From positions 1 to 64,000 of the forward strand of contig JACPFW010000039.1 in the NCBI GenBank assembly GCA_016182795.1: 64,000 nt of DNA. Direction: 5' to 3'. A program made the position numbers and the translations under genes. The stretch is from Gemmatimonadota bacterium. Lineage in GTDB: Bacteria; Gemmatimonadota; Gemmatimonadetes; Gemmatimonadales; Gemmatimonadaceae. Of the stretch, positions 35,623-43,949 are shown one piece after another. Each line of letters opens with the position of its first letter. The stretch's first letter is position 1. Below the pieces are notes generated by a model, which saw nothing but the letters and a program-made list of their open reading frames with translations, ran no database searches and was not told the origin of the DNA.

Positions 35623-37062
35623 ATGTCGGTTAGCGCACTGCCCATGGTCATCCAGGGGGGAATGGGAATTGCCGTTTCCAACTGGAAGCTGGCGAGCGCC
35701 GTTGCCGCGATGGGCCAGCTGGGCGTGGTGTCGGGCACCGCGCTGGACTCGGTTTTTGTGCGTCGCCTGCAGGACGGCGATCCGTGCGGGGCCGTGCGCC
35801 GCGCGCTGGCGAACTTCCCCAAGCCCGAAGTCGCCGCCGAGATGCTGAAGAAGTACTTCAAGCCGGGGGGACGCGCGCCGGGCGAACCGTACGCGGTGCT
35901 CCCCATGTACCGGCAGGCGGTGAGCGCGTTCCGCGAGCAGGTGACCATTGCCGCCAACTTCGTGGAAGTCTGGCTGGCCAAGGAAGGGCATCAGGGCAAG
36001 GTGGGCATCAATCTGCTCACCAAGGTGCAGATGCCGACGCTGCCGTCGCTGTATGGCGCGATGCTGGCGGGCGGGGATGTGGTGCTGATGGGCGCCGGGA
36101 TTCCGCGCGAGATCCCCGGCGCGCTCGACGCGCTGGCGGTGCACGCGACCGCGACGCTGCGCCTCGACGTGGACGGCCAGCCGGCCGACCAGCCGGTGAC
36201 GCTCTCGTTTGATCCGACCACGCACGGTCTCACGGACGTCTCGCTCAAGCGCCCCGATTTCTACGCCATCGTTGCCGCGCACACGCTGGCGACGAATCTG
36301 TCGAAGAAGGCGACGGGGAAGGTGAACGGCTTCATTGTCGAGGCCCCCACGGCGGGCGGCCACAACGCGCCGCCGCGCGGCCCGCTGCAGCTCAATGAGC
36401 GCGGCGAGCCGATCTACGGCCCGCGTGACGAGGTCGACCTCGACGCGATGCGCGCGCTGGGCGTGCCGTTCTGGCTTGCCGGCAGCGCCGGCACGCCCGA
36501 GGGGCTGGAGTATGCGCTGAGCCGCGGCGCGGCGGGCATTCAGGTGGGCACCGCCTTTGCGTACGCCGACGAGTCGGGCTTCACGGCCGAGATCAAGCGC
36601 GAGGTGCTGCGCGGCGTGGCGGCCGGCCTGGTGAACGTGCGCACCGATCCGCGGGCGTCGCCCACGGGCTTCCCCTTCAAGCTGATGGAGGGGGCGGGCA
36701 TCGCCCAGCAGGATGACACGCGCGAGCGATGCTGCGACCTGGGCTACCTGCGCACGGCGGCGCGCCTGCCCGATGGCAAGCTGGTGTATCGTTGCTCGGC
36801 GGCGCCGGTCAAGAATTTCGTGAATGCCGGCGGCACCGAGGAGGACACCGTGGGGCGGCGCTGCCTGTGCAATGGCCTGATGTCGGCGATCGGGCTGGGG
36901 CAGGTGCGCTCCAACGGGGTGGTGGAACCGCCGCTGGTGACCAGCGGCGATGCCCTGCGCGAGCTGGCCGCCGTGGCGCAGGGCCGCGAGTCGTACGCCG
37001 CGCGCGACGTGCTGGCGTACGTGCTCGGGCCGAAGCACAGCGGCGTCGCGCTGGCCGTCTAG
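35623..37062 (+). CDS. Nitronate monooxygenase-family flavoprotein
   Basis: The 479-residue FMN-dependent TIM-barrel protein belongs to the nitronate monooxygenase/2-nitropropane dioxygenase superfamily. Landmarks are MVIQGGMGIAVSNWKLASAVA at the N-terminus, GINLLTK, VVLMGAGIPREIPGAL, FIVEAPTAGGHNAPP (the Gly-Gly-His block near FMN), and PFWLAGSAGTPEGLEYALSRGAAGIQVGTAFAY (phosphate-binding). It is about 120 residues longer than short nitronate monooxygenases and includes a cysteine-rich C-terminal section (ERCCDLGY, YRCSAAP, RRCLCNGL). The substrate is therefore uncertain. It stands between a terminator and the bacteriohemerythrin gene, 31 bp upstream of it, and may be co-transcribed with it. 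Confidence 0.85.
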   Translation: MSVSALPMVIQGGMGIAVSNWKLASAVAAMGQLGVVSGTALDSVFVRRLQDGDPCGAVRRALANFPKPEVAAEMLKKYFKPGGRAPGEPYAVLPMYRQAVSAFREQVTIAANFVEVWLAKEGHQGKVGINLLTKVQMPTLPSLYGAMLAGGDVVLMGAGIPREIPGALDALAVHATATLRLDVDGQPADQPVTLSFDPTTHGLTDVSLKRPDFYAIVAAHTLATNLSKKATGKVNGFIVEAPTAGGHNAPPRGPLQLNERGEPIYGPRDEVDLDAMRALGVPFWLAGSAGTPEGLEYALSRGAAGIQVGTAFAYADESGFTAEIKREVLRGVAAGLVNVRTDPRASPTGFPFKLMEGAGIAQQDDTRERCCDLGYLRTAARLPDGKLVYRCSAAPVKNFVNAGGTEEDTVGRRCLCNGLMSAIGLGQVRSNGVVEPPLVTSGDALRELAAVAQGRESYAARDVLAYVLGPKHSGVALAV

Positions 37063-37093
37063 GCGATGCTCCACCGATCCGGGCGCTGCGAAA

Positions 37094-37513
37094 ATGAAGT
37101 ATGAGTGGACCGAGGCGATGGCCACGGGCGTCGCCGAGCTGGACGAGGAACACCGGATCCTGATCTCGTGGATCAATCGGCTGAGCGACGCCAACGAGAG
37201 CGGCGACTTCGAGTCGGAAGTGAAGCGCATCCTCGCGTTCCTCGCCGTCTACGCGGCCAAGCACTTCACCCACGAGGAGCGCTGCTTCAACGAGACGCGC
37301 TGCCCGTTCGCGGCGGCCAACAAACAGGCGCACGACGGCTTTGTGGCGCTCATCGACCGGACCCGAGCCGAGTGCGAGGAACACGGCGTGACGCTCAACC
37401 GGGCCCTCGAGCTGCATCATGGCCTCGGTTCGTGGCTGCAAAGCCACATTCTGCGGCTGGACACGACGCTCAAGCCGTGCGTTGGGCTAATGGATGGGGA
37501 CCGGCGCGCGTAA
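37094..37513 (+). CDS. Bacteriohemerythrin-like oxygen-binding protein with a changed iron ligand
   Basis: The 139-residue four-helix protein is of the hemerythrin type. Visible ligands are His20 (DEEH), His57 and Glu61 (KHFTHEE), His80 (AHDGF), His118 and Asp123 (WLQSHILRLD). The family normally has a further His four residues before the one at 80, in an HxxxH pair; here that position is Asn76. The other six positions are intact, so the site may still bind iron in altered form. Such proteins bind O2 or sense redox state. The start follows the nitronate monooxygenase-like gene by 31 bp. The carboxy end carries a short basic tail. Confidence 0.87.
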   Translation: MKYEWTEAMATGVAELDEEHRILISWINRLSDANESGDFESEVKRILAFLAVYAAKHFTHEERCFNETRCPFAAANKQAHDGFVALIDRTRAECEEHGVTLNRALELHHGLGSWLQSHILRLDTTLKPCVGLMDGDRRA

Positions 37514-37601
37514 TTAGTAAACCGTTGCCAGCTGGGCGGGTTCTAAGCTTCGGTCCCCGCTGCGTCGCAACGTCCCCGTTTCTACCCGTTGCCCCAGGAT
37601 T

Positions 37602-40600
37602 ATGAGATTCTCGAGCGTGCTCCGCTGTGCGCTGGCCGTGATAGCCGTGGCGTGCTCCTTCCCGTCCGCCTCCCTCGCGCAGTCCGTGGACGTGATTCGC
37701 GGCCGCGTGATTGGCGAAGACTCCGTGCCGATTGCCGGCGCGCGTGTGCAGGCCGTGTCGCTGAGCGGCAACGTGATGCGCAAGGCGCTGTCGGACAACA
37801 ACGGCCGGTTCACCATCACGTTCCCCAATGGCGACGGCGACTACATGGTCACCGTGCAGGCCATCGGATTCACGATGAAGCGGTTTGAGGTGAAGCGTAC
37901 CGCCGATCAGGAGATCCTCATCGCCGACGCCAAGCTGTCGCGCGCGATGACGGAGCTCGAGGCCGTACGCGTGACGCCGGGCGAGCGGACGCGGGCCAAC
38001 CGCGACGACCGCCAGCCCGACATTTCGGGGAGCGAGCGCAACGTGAGCGCCGCCAACGTGGCGGCGGGGGACGCCGGCAATATCGCGGCCATGGCGTCGT
38101 CGCTTCCGGGCGTGACGCTGGTGCCGGGGACGTCGGGCGACGCCTCCGGTTTCTCGGTGCTGGGGCTGACCCCCGACCAGAACGCGACGACGCTGAACGG
38201 CGGCTCGTTCGGCGGGGCCGACGTGCCGCGCGATGCCGGCGTGTCGAGTTCGCTGTCGACCAGCCCGTACGATGTGTCGCGCGGCGGGTTCAGCGGGGCG
38301 CAGTTCAACATCCGATCGCAATCGGGCAACAACTTCCCGACGCGCACCAACTCGCTGATCTTCGACGCGCCGTTCCTGCAGTGGACCGACAAGGCGGCGC
38401 GCGCCATCGGCCAGGAGTACACGAAGGTGTCGCTGGGCGGGCTGCTGTCGGGGCCGATCAAGATTGACGAGGCGTTCTACAACGTCTCGTATCAGCTAGA
38501 CCGCAAGGCCAACGACGTGCAGACGCTGCTCAACACGTCGTCCACGGGCCTGGTTACAAGCGGCATCAGCCCGGATTCCGCGTCGCGGCTCCTGAATATC
38601 CTGCGCGCCAAGGGGATTCCGCTCTCGCCGCGCGGCACGCTGAGCAACCGGTACACCGACATCGGCTCGCTGTTGGCGACGCTGAACATCGCGCCGATGG
38701 GATCGCGCACGGGGGCGGCGTACGCGCTGACGTTCAACGGGTCGGCGAACCGCAGCGCGCCGGTGGGCGGATCGATTGGCGAACTGCCCGGGCACAGCGG
38801 GGAGCGCACCGGATACAACGGCGGCGTGCAGGGGCGGCACTCGGCGTACTTCGAGTCCGGTCTGCTCTCCGGAATCCTCTCCGAGACGAACATCACGCTC
38901 AACGGGTCGCACAGCGAAGGGAACCCGTACTACGACATGCCGAGCGGCACGGTGCGCGTGAACTCCGCGCTGCCCGACGGGTCGATGGGGGTGCGCTCGG
39001 TGCAGTTTGGCGGGAGCAACTTCCTGAACAACGCCACCGACAACTCGAGCATCGGCGGGATCAACACGCTGTCGTGGTTCTCCAAGAACAACAAACATCG
39101 GCTCAAGCTGACCACCGAACTGCGACGCGACGCCTTTACGCAGGACCAGACGACGAATCAGCTTGGCTCGTTCAGCTACCTGTCGCTCGCCGATCTCGAG
39201 GCCGGACGGGCGGCCTCGTACTCGCGGCAGCTGTCGCCGCGCGTGCGCAGCGGCGCGCAGACGGTGGGCGCGATCGCGCTCGGAGACGCGTGGCGCAAGA
39301 GCAACGACCTGCAGATCCAGTACGGCGTGCGCGTGGACGGCAACGCGTTCAGCGCCGGCCCGACGGAGAATCCCGAAATCGAGCGGCTGTTCGGGGCACG
39401 GAACAGCGCGACGCCCAACCATGTATATGTGAGTCCGCGGCTCGGCTTCGCGTGGCAGTACGGCGAGGGGGCGCAGATTCCGGGCTTCGAGGGGGCGATC
39501 CGCGGTCCGCGCGCGGTGGTGCGCGGCGGCGTGGGCGTCTTCCAGAACGTGCCGCAGTCCACGCTGCTCGGCCCAGCGCTCGACAACACCGGGCTGTCGT
39601 CGGGCGTGCAGCAGCTCACCTGCGTGGGCGGCACGGTGCCGGCGCAGTCGTGGAGCAGCTGGGCCACGAGCCAGGCGTCGATTCCGGCCACCTGCGCTGA
39701 CGGCTCGGTAACATCGCCGTTCACGAATGTGGCGCCGAACGTCACGTTCTTCAGCAAGGAATGGCAGTCGACGCGCAGCGTGCGCGGCAACCTGCAGTGG
39801 AACGGCCCGGTGGCGAAGGGGCGGTTCACGGCGACGGTGGACCTGACGGTGTCGTCAAACCTCAACCAGCCGGCCAACTACGATCTCAACTTCGCCGGGG
39901 TGCCCAAGTTCAATCTCCCCAGCGAGGGCGGGCGGCCGGTCTTCGTGCCGGTGACGAGCATCGATCCGATGACCGGGCTCTCGGCGCCGCGCTCGTCGCG
40001 CCTGCGCCCGGAGTTCAACGCGGTCAACGAGTCGCGGTCGGACCTACGGTCGGAGTCGACGCAGCTTTCGCTGCGTCTAATGCCGATGACGTTCAGCTCC
40101 AAGCTGGGCTGGAACCTCGCCTACGTGTACGGCGATGTGCGCGAGCAGTATCGCGGCTTCCAGAGCACTGCCGGCGACCCGCGCGCTGTGGCGTGGGGGC
40201 GCTCGGCGGCCGCATCGAAGCACCAGGTGCAGTACTCGCTCAACTACAACTTCTTTGACGCGGTGCGCGTCTACTGGAATGGCAACGTACGGGCCGGGTG
40301 GTACTACACGCCGGGCGTGAGCGGCGATCTGAACGGCGACGGGTTGTACAATGATCGCGCGTTCATCCCCAATCCGTCGTCGACGGCGGACCCAGCGCTC
40401 GCGTCGGCCATGCAATCATTGCTGGCGAGTTCGACGGGGGGCGCCAAGAAGTGCCTCGAGTCACAGCTTGGCCGAGTGGCCGACCGCAACAGCTGCCAGG
40501 GGCCGTGGACGCACTCGGCGTTCCTGAGCGTCTCGTTCAATCCCATCCGTCTCCACCTGCCGCAGCGCGCCAACATCCAGTTCCAGGTGAGCAACCCCAT

Positions 40601-41354
40601 TGGCGCCGCCGACCTGCTGGTCAACGGCGAGAACAACCTGAAGGGATGGGGGCAGACGATCCAGCCGGAGGCGACGCTGCTGTATGTGCGCGGCTTCAAT
40701 CCCGCGACGCAGCGCTTCACGTACGAGGTCAACCAGCGCTTCGGCTCCACCAAGCCGTCGCAGACCACGATTCGCCAGCCCGTGACGGTGACGGCGCTGA
40801 TGCGCGTGGACCTTGGCCCGGCGCGCGAGCGCACGCTGCTCACGCAGCAGCTCGACCGCGGCCGTCGTCTGGCCGGCCAGAAGGCGAGCGAGTCGATGCT
40901 CAACGCGATGTACGGCGCCGGAGGCGTGACGATCAACCCGATGGCGATGATCCTGCGCCAGACCGACAGCCTGCATCTGACGTCGGCGCAGGGCGACAGC
41001 CTGGCGACGATCAACCGCGCGTACCTCATCACGCTGAACCGGCTGTGGGCGCCGGTGATCAAGGAACTGGCGGGGCTGAGCGACAACTTCAGCCACGACG
41101 AAGCCTACGCGCAGTACCGCAAGACGCGCGAGGCGTCGGTGGATGAACTGCTCAAGATCGCGCCGCGCGTGAAGAACATCCTGACCAAGGAACAGCAGCG
41201 GAAACTGCCGGCGCTCGTCGCCGCGCATTTGGATCCGTGGTATCTGCAGTCAATCCGCACGGCCACCGTTGGCGGCACGTCGGGCGGTCCGTTCATGTTC
41301 ATGGGCGGCGGCGGCGGTGGCCCCGGTGTGCAGTCCATCATGATTCGCCGGTAG
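37602..41354 (+). CDS. TonB receptor-like outer-membrane protein with Spy-like C-terminal domain
   Basis: The 1250-residue protein has a signal peptide (about 1-26, SASLAQ). It continues with a carboxypeptidase-regulatory-like domain (about 32-118, IRGRVIGEDSVPIAGARVQAV), a plug-like region (about 150-275, MASSLPGVTLV, GFSVLGLTPDQNATTLNG) and a very large barrel to about residue 1085. An extra helical tail of about 130 residues follows. It holds two LTxxQ motifs, LTSAQ (1126) and LTKEQ (1194), the hallmark of Spy/CpxP periplasmic chaperones, and then a Gly-rich end. Standard receptors end at the last barrel strand, so the tail is unusual. The plug lacks an obvious TonB box. Six base pairs later the paralogous propeller gene begins. 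Substrate unknown. Confidence 0.85.
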   Translation: MRFSSVLRCALAVIAVACSFPSASLAQSVDVIRGRVIGEDSVPIAGARVQAVSLSGNVMRKALSDNNGRFTITFPNGDGDYMVTVQAIGFTMKRFEVKRTADQEILIADAKLSRAMTELEAVRVTPGERTRANRDDRQPDISGSERNVSAANVAAGDAGNIAAMASSLPGVTLVPGTSGDASGFSVLGLTPDQNATTLNGGSFGGADVPRDAGVSSSLSTSPYDVSRGGFSGAQFNIRSQSGNNFPTRTNSLIFDAPFLQWTDKAARAIGQEYTKVSLGGLLSGPIKIDEAFYNVSYQLDRKANDVQTLLNTSSTGLVTSGISPDSASRLLNILRAKGIPLSPRGTLSNRYTDIGSLLATLNIAPMGSRTGAAYALTFNGSANRSAPVGGSIGELPGHSGERTGYNGGVQGRHSAYFESGLLSGILSETNITLNGSHSEGNPYYDMPSGTVRVNSALPDGSMGVRSVQFGGSNFLNNATDNSSIGGINTLSWFSKNNKHRLKLTTELRRDAFTQDQTTNQLGSFSYLSLADLEAGRAASYSRQLSPRVRSGAQTVGAIALGDAWRKSNDLQIQYGVRVDGNAFSAGPTENPEIERLFGARNSATPNHVYVSPRLGFAWQYGEGAQIPGFEGAIRGPRAVVRGGVGVFQNVPQSTLLGPALDNTGLSSGVQQLTCVGGTVPAQSWSSWATSQASIPATCADGSVTSPFTNVAPNVTFFSKEWQSTRSVRGNLQWNGPVAKGRFTATVDLTVSSNLNQPANYDLNFAGVPKFNLPSEGGRPVFVPVTSIDPMTGLSAPRSSRLRPEFNAVNESRSDLRSESTQLSLRLMPMTFSSKLGWNLAYVYGDVREQYRGFQSTAGDPRAVAWGRSAAASKHQVQYSLNYNFFDAVRVYWNGNVRAGWYYTPGVSGDLNGDGLYNDRAFIPNPSSTADPALASAMQSLLASSTGGAKKCLESQLGRVADRNSCQGPWTHSAFLSVSFNPIRLHLPQRANIQFQVSNPIGAADLLVNGENNLKGWGQTIQPEATLLYVRGFNPATQRFTYEVNQRFGSTKPSQTTIRQPVTVTALMRVDLGPARERTLLTQQLDRGRRLAGQKASESMLNAMYGAGGVTINPMAMILRQTDSLHLTSAQGDSLATINRAYLITLNRLWAPVIKELAGLSDNFSHDEAYAQYRKTREASVDELLKIAPRVKNILTKEQQRKLPALVAAHLDPWYLQSIRTATVGGTSGGPFMFMGGGGGGPGVQSIMIRR

Positions 41355-41360
41355 CGCAGC

Positions 41361-42713
41361 ATGCTCCCCTTCACTCGTCCATCCATGTCACTCACTCTTC
41401 GATCATTCGTCGTCCTTGCGCTTGCCGGAGCGCCGCTCGCGGCGCAGCAGAACTTGCCGCCGGTGCGTCCGGTTGGCCCGGTCACCAAGGTGTCGCCCAC
41501 CGACCTGCTCGGCTCGGTGACATCGGTGCGCCCGCTGCCGGGCGGCGGCGTGATCGTCAACGACCTGACGCGGCGCCAACTGGTCGTACTCGACACCGCG
41601 TTCAACAAGGCGTCGGTCATCGCCGACACCACGCCGGCCACGGCCAACAGCTACAGCAGCCGCATGGCGGGGCTCATCCCGTATCGCGGCGACTCGTCGT
41701 TGTTCATCGACCCGCAGTCGCTCTCGATGCTGGTCATCGACGGCAAGGGCGAGGTGAACCGCGTGATGGCCGTGCCGCGTCCGCAGGACGCGACGTTCAT
41801 GATTGGCGGGCCGTTTGGCACGCCGGGCGTGGACCCGCAGGGGCGCATCGTGTACCGCGGCTTCGTGATGCCCAACATGCGCGGGATGAACCGCCAAGGA
41901 CCGCCGCAGCCAGGGCAGGCGTTCACACCGCCGCCGATGGCCGACACGGCGCCCGTGTACCGCGTCAACCTGCAGACGCGCGCGCTCGACACGGCGGCGT
42001 ACTTCAAGATCCCGGGCACCAGCATCAACGTGACGCAGGACGACAAGGGTGCTATGCGCATCAGCATGCAGACCAACCCGATGCCGGTGGTGGACGACTG
42101 GGCGCTGATGCCCGACGGTCGCATCGCGGTGGTGCGCGGCAAGGACTACCACGTCGACTGGCTCGCGCTCGACGGCACGTGGGCCTCGTCGCCGAAGATC
42201 CCGTACAGCTGGGAGCGGTTGGACGACGACGCCAAGGAGAAGTTCATTGACTCGGTGAAAGTGGAAGCCGAGAAGCAGCGCGAGCTGATGAACCGCGCGA
42301 TGCAGAACGGCGTGGCGAACGCCAACCAGATGCTCGGTGGCGCGGCCAGCGGGCAGCCCATGCGCGTCGAGATGCGGTTCGAGGGCGGCGGTGGTGGTGG
42401 ACGTCCGCAGCAGGGCGTCCAGCAGATCTCCGCGCCGTCGGTCAACTTCGTCAAGGCGAAGGAGCTGCCGGACTACCGGCCGGTCTTCCGCACCGGCGCC
42501 GTGCGCGCCGACCAGGACGGCAACCTGTGGGTGCGCACGACCGCGCCGAGCGACGCCGGACCCATCTACGACGTCATCAACGGCAAGGGCGAGCTGGTGG
42601 ACCGCGTGAAGCTGCCGTATGGCCGCGTGATCTCGGGCTTCGGCCCGGGCGTGGTGTTCATGGGCGTGCAGGACGACAAGGGCGCGCGGTTGGAGATGGC
42701 CCGCATCAAGTGA
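41361..42713 (+). CDS. Secreted six-bladed beta-propeller-like protein (copy 2)
   Basis: The 450-residue protein has a signal peptide ending GAPLAAQQ. Its mature part starts NLPPVRPVGPVTKVS, closely matching the copy at 26.6-27.9 kb. Propeller-type strands include VIVNDLTRRQLVVLD, LFIDPQSLSMLVIDGKG, DDWALMPDGRIAVVRGKDYHVDW and NLWVRTTAPSD. Compared with copy 1 it has insertions rich in Met, Asn and Pro (about 170-195) and Gly (about 335-355). It begins 6 bp after the receptor stop, so the two are probably one operon and may act together at the outer membrane. A start at 41385 would give a shorter signal peptide. Function unknown. Confidence 0.8.
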   Translation: MLPFTRPSMSLTLRSFVVLALAGAPLAAQQNLPPVRPVGPVTKVSPTDLLGSVTSVRPLPGGGVIVNDLTRRQLVVLDTAFNKASVIADTTPATANSYSSRMAGLIPYRGDSSLFIDPQSLSMLVIDGKGEVNRVMAVPRPQDATFMIGGPFGTPGVDPQGRIVYRGFVMPNMRGMNRQGPPQPGQAFTPPPMADTAPVYRVNLQTRALDTAAYFKIPGTSINVTQDDKGAMRISMQTNPMPVVDDWALMPDGRIAVVRGKDYHVDWLALDGTWASSPKIPYSWERLDDDAKEKFIDSVKVEAEKQRELMNRAMQNGVANANQMLGGAASGQPMRVEMRFEGGGGGGRPQQGVQQISAPSVNFVKAKELPDYRPVFRTGAVRADQDGNLWVRTTAPSDAGPIYDVINGKGELVDRVKLPYGRVISGFGPGVVFMGVQDDKGARLEMARIK

Positions 42714-42718
42714 TGATT

Positions 42719-42841
42719 TAAGATTTGGACTCAGGATTACGATTAGACGATTGCGATTGAGGACGGCGATCTGCGATGACACATCGCGAATCGCCGTCCT
42801 CAAGCGTTTTCCTCAATCGCAATCCTGAGTCCAAATCCTCA
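42719..42841. repeat. Long imperfect inverted repeat between convergent genes (palindrome C)
   Basis: The gap between two convergent stop codons is one palindrome centred at about 42780. Arms share GATTTGGACTCAGGATT, then GCGATTGAGG or its variant, then GAGGACGGCGAT. The tip is GCGATG-ACA-CATCGC. Inside each arm a degenerate GATTGCGATT-like unit recurs. It may terminate both transcripts. Confidence 0.87.
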
Positions 42842-43774
42842 ATCCGGTTTCGTCTCCACTGGGTACTCCGTGCGCGCCGACCAATCCTGAAACGATCCAT
42901 CGTACAGCAGCACGGGGTGTCCGAGCGCGCGGGCGGCGAGCAACATGGCGGTGGCCTGTTGGCCGGTGTGGCAGTAAGCGATCACCACATCGCCGGCTCC
43001 AATACCGGCAGTTGCGAAGATACGGACGAGTTCGGCGTTGGGTCTGAGTTGCAGGCGCCCGTCGTAGAGCGACGTCCACGGCACGCTCTTGGCGCCGGGG
43101 ATATGGCCGGCCCGATGCGGTGCCTGCGGACTGCCGCCCTGACGCGCGCCGACGTAGAAGACGCTGTCGCGCGCGTCCACGATGGAAACGCCGGCTTTGC
43201 CGCGCATCGAGTTCACGTAGGCGGCGTCGACAATGAAGTTCTTGACGTGTACTGAGAGGAGCAGTCCCGGCTCGCTCGGCAGCGTGTCGGCGGCGACGGG
43301 CTGGCCGGCAGCCACCCACGCCGGCAGGCCACCGTCTAGCAGGGCGGCGCGCTCGCCAAACCCGGCGTAGAACAGCGTGAACAGGATGCGCGTCGTCTGG
43401 TAGACCATGTCCTTGGCGAAGTAGACCACCACGCGTGAACCTTGGCCGACTCCGCGCGCCGCGAGGCGTGCGCGCAGGGCGTCGGCGCTCGGCATTTCGA
43501 CGGACAGCTTACGAGTTGTGTCGTTCACGTTGAGGTCGGCGACGTTCACCAATCGCGCGCCGGGGATGTGTGCGGCCGCGAACTCGGCGGGAGCGCCGAC
43601 GTGGAGCACGGCGACGTTGGGGTCGAGACGGTGCTGGCTCAGCCAGGCCGGGCTCACGAAGAGCGAGGCACGCGCATCGGGTGCGGCGGGCGGGAGCGCT
43701 TGAGGGAGCGCCTGCGCGAGCGCGGTGCGGGACGCGAAGACGAGCAGGGCGAGCAGGATCGGGAGTCGGCGCAC
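42839..43774 (-). CDS. Secreted two-domain rhodanese-like sulfurtransferase
   Basis: The 311-residue exported protein has a signal peptide (about 1-20) and two rhodanese domains. The N-terminal domain (about 38-160) has VLHVGAPAEFAAAHIPGARLV but lacks the active-site cysteine: its loop reads YFAKD. The C-terminal domain (about 185-305) has VDARDSVFYVG, HIPGAKSVPW and the active-site loop CHTGQQAT with Cys268. This is the normal division of labour in thiosulfate or mercaptopyruvate sulfurtransferases, which pass sulfane sulfur to thiols or cyanide. The CxxGQQAT loop resembles that of thiosulfate sulfurtransferases. The location would be periplasm. It converges on the propeller gene across palindrome C. 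Confidence 0.88.
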   Translation of the reverse strand: MRRLPILLALLVFASRTALAQALPQALPPAAPDARASLFVSPAWLSQHRLDPNVAVLHVGAPAEFAAAHIPGARLVNVADLNVNDTTRKLSVEMPSADALRARLAARGVGQGSRVVVYFAKDMVYQTTRILFTLFYAGFGERAALLDGGLPAWVAAGQPVAADTLPSEPGLLLSVHVKNFIVDAAYVNSMRGKAGVSIVDARDSVFYVGARQGGSPQAPHRAGHIPGAKSVPWTSLYDGRLQLRPNAELVRIFATAGIGAGDVVIAYCHTGQQATAMLLAARALGHPVLLYDGSFQDWSARTEYPVETKPD

Positions 43775-43949
43775 GGATTCCTCTGATTACTGACACGTCG
43801 AGTGTACCGCGGGGGGCGGTGCGCGGACAAGGCTCGCAGGCGGGCCGAGTGCGGGCTGGTGAACGGATCGTGTGTTCCGGGCGTAGATTTGTCATTCGCC
43901 GTTCGACGGCGCTGAGCAGCCGTCGCCCACGCTCCAACCGGATGCCGCC

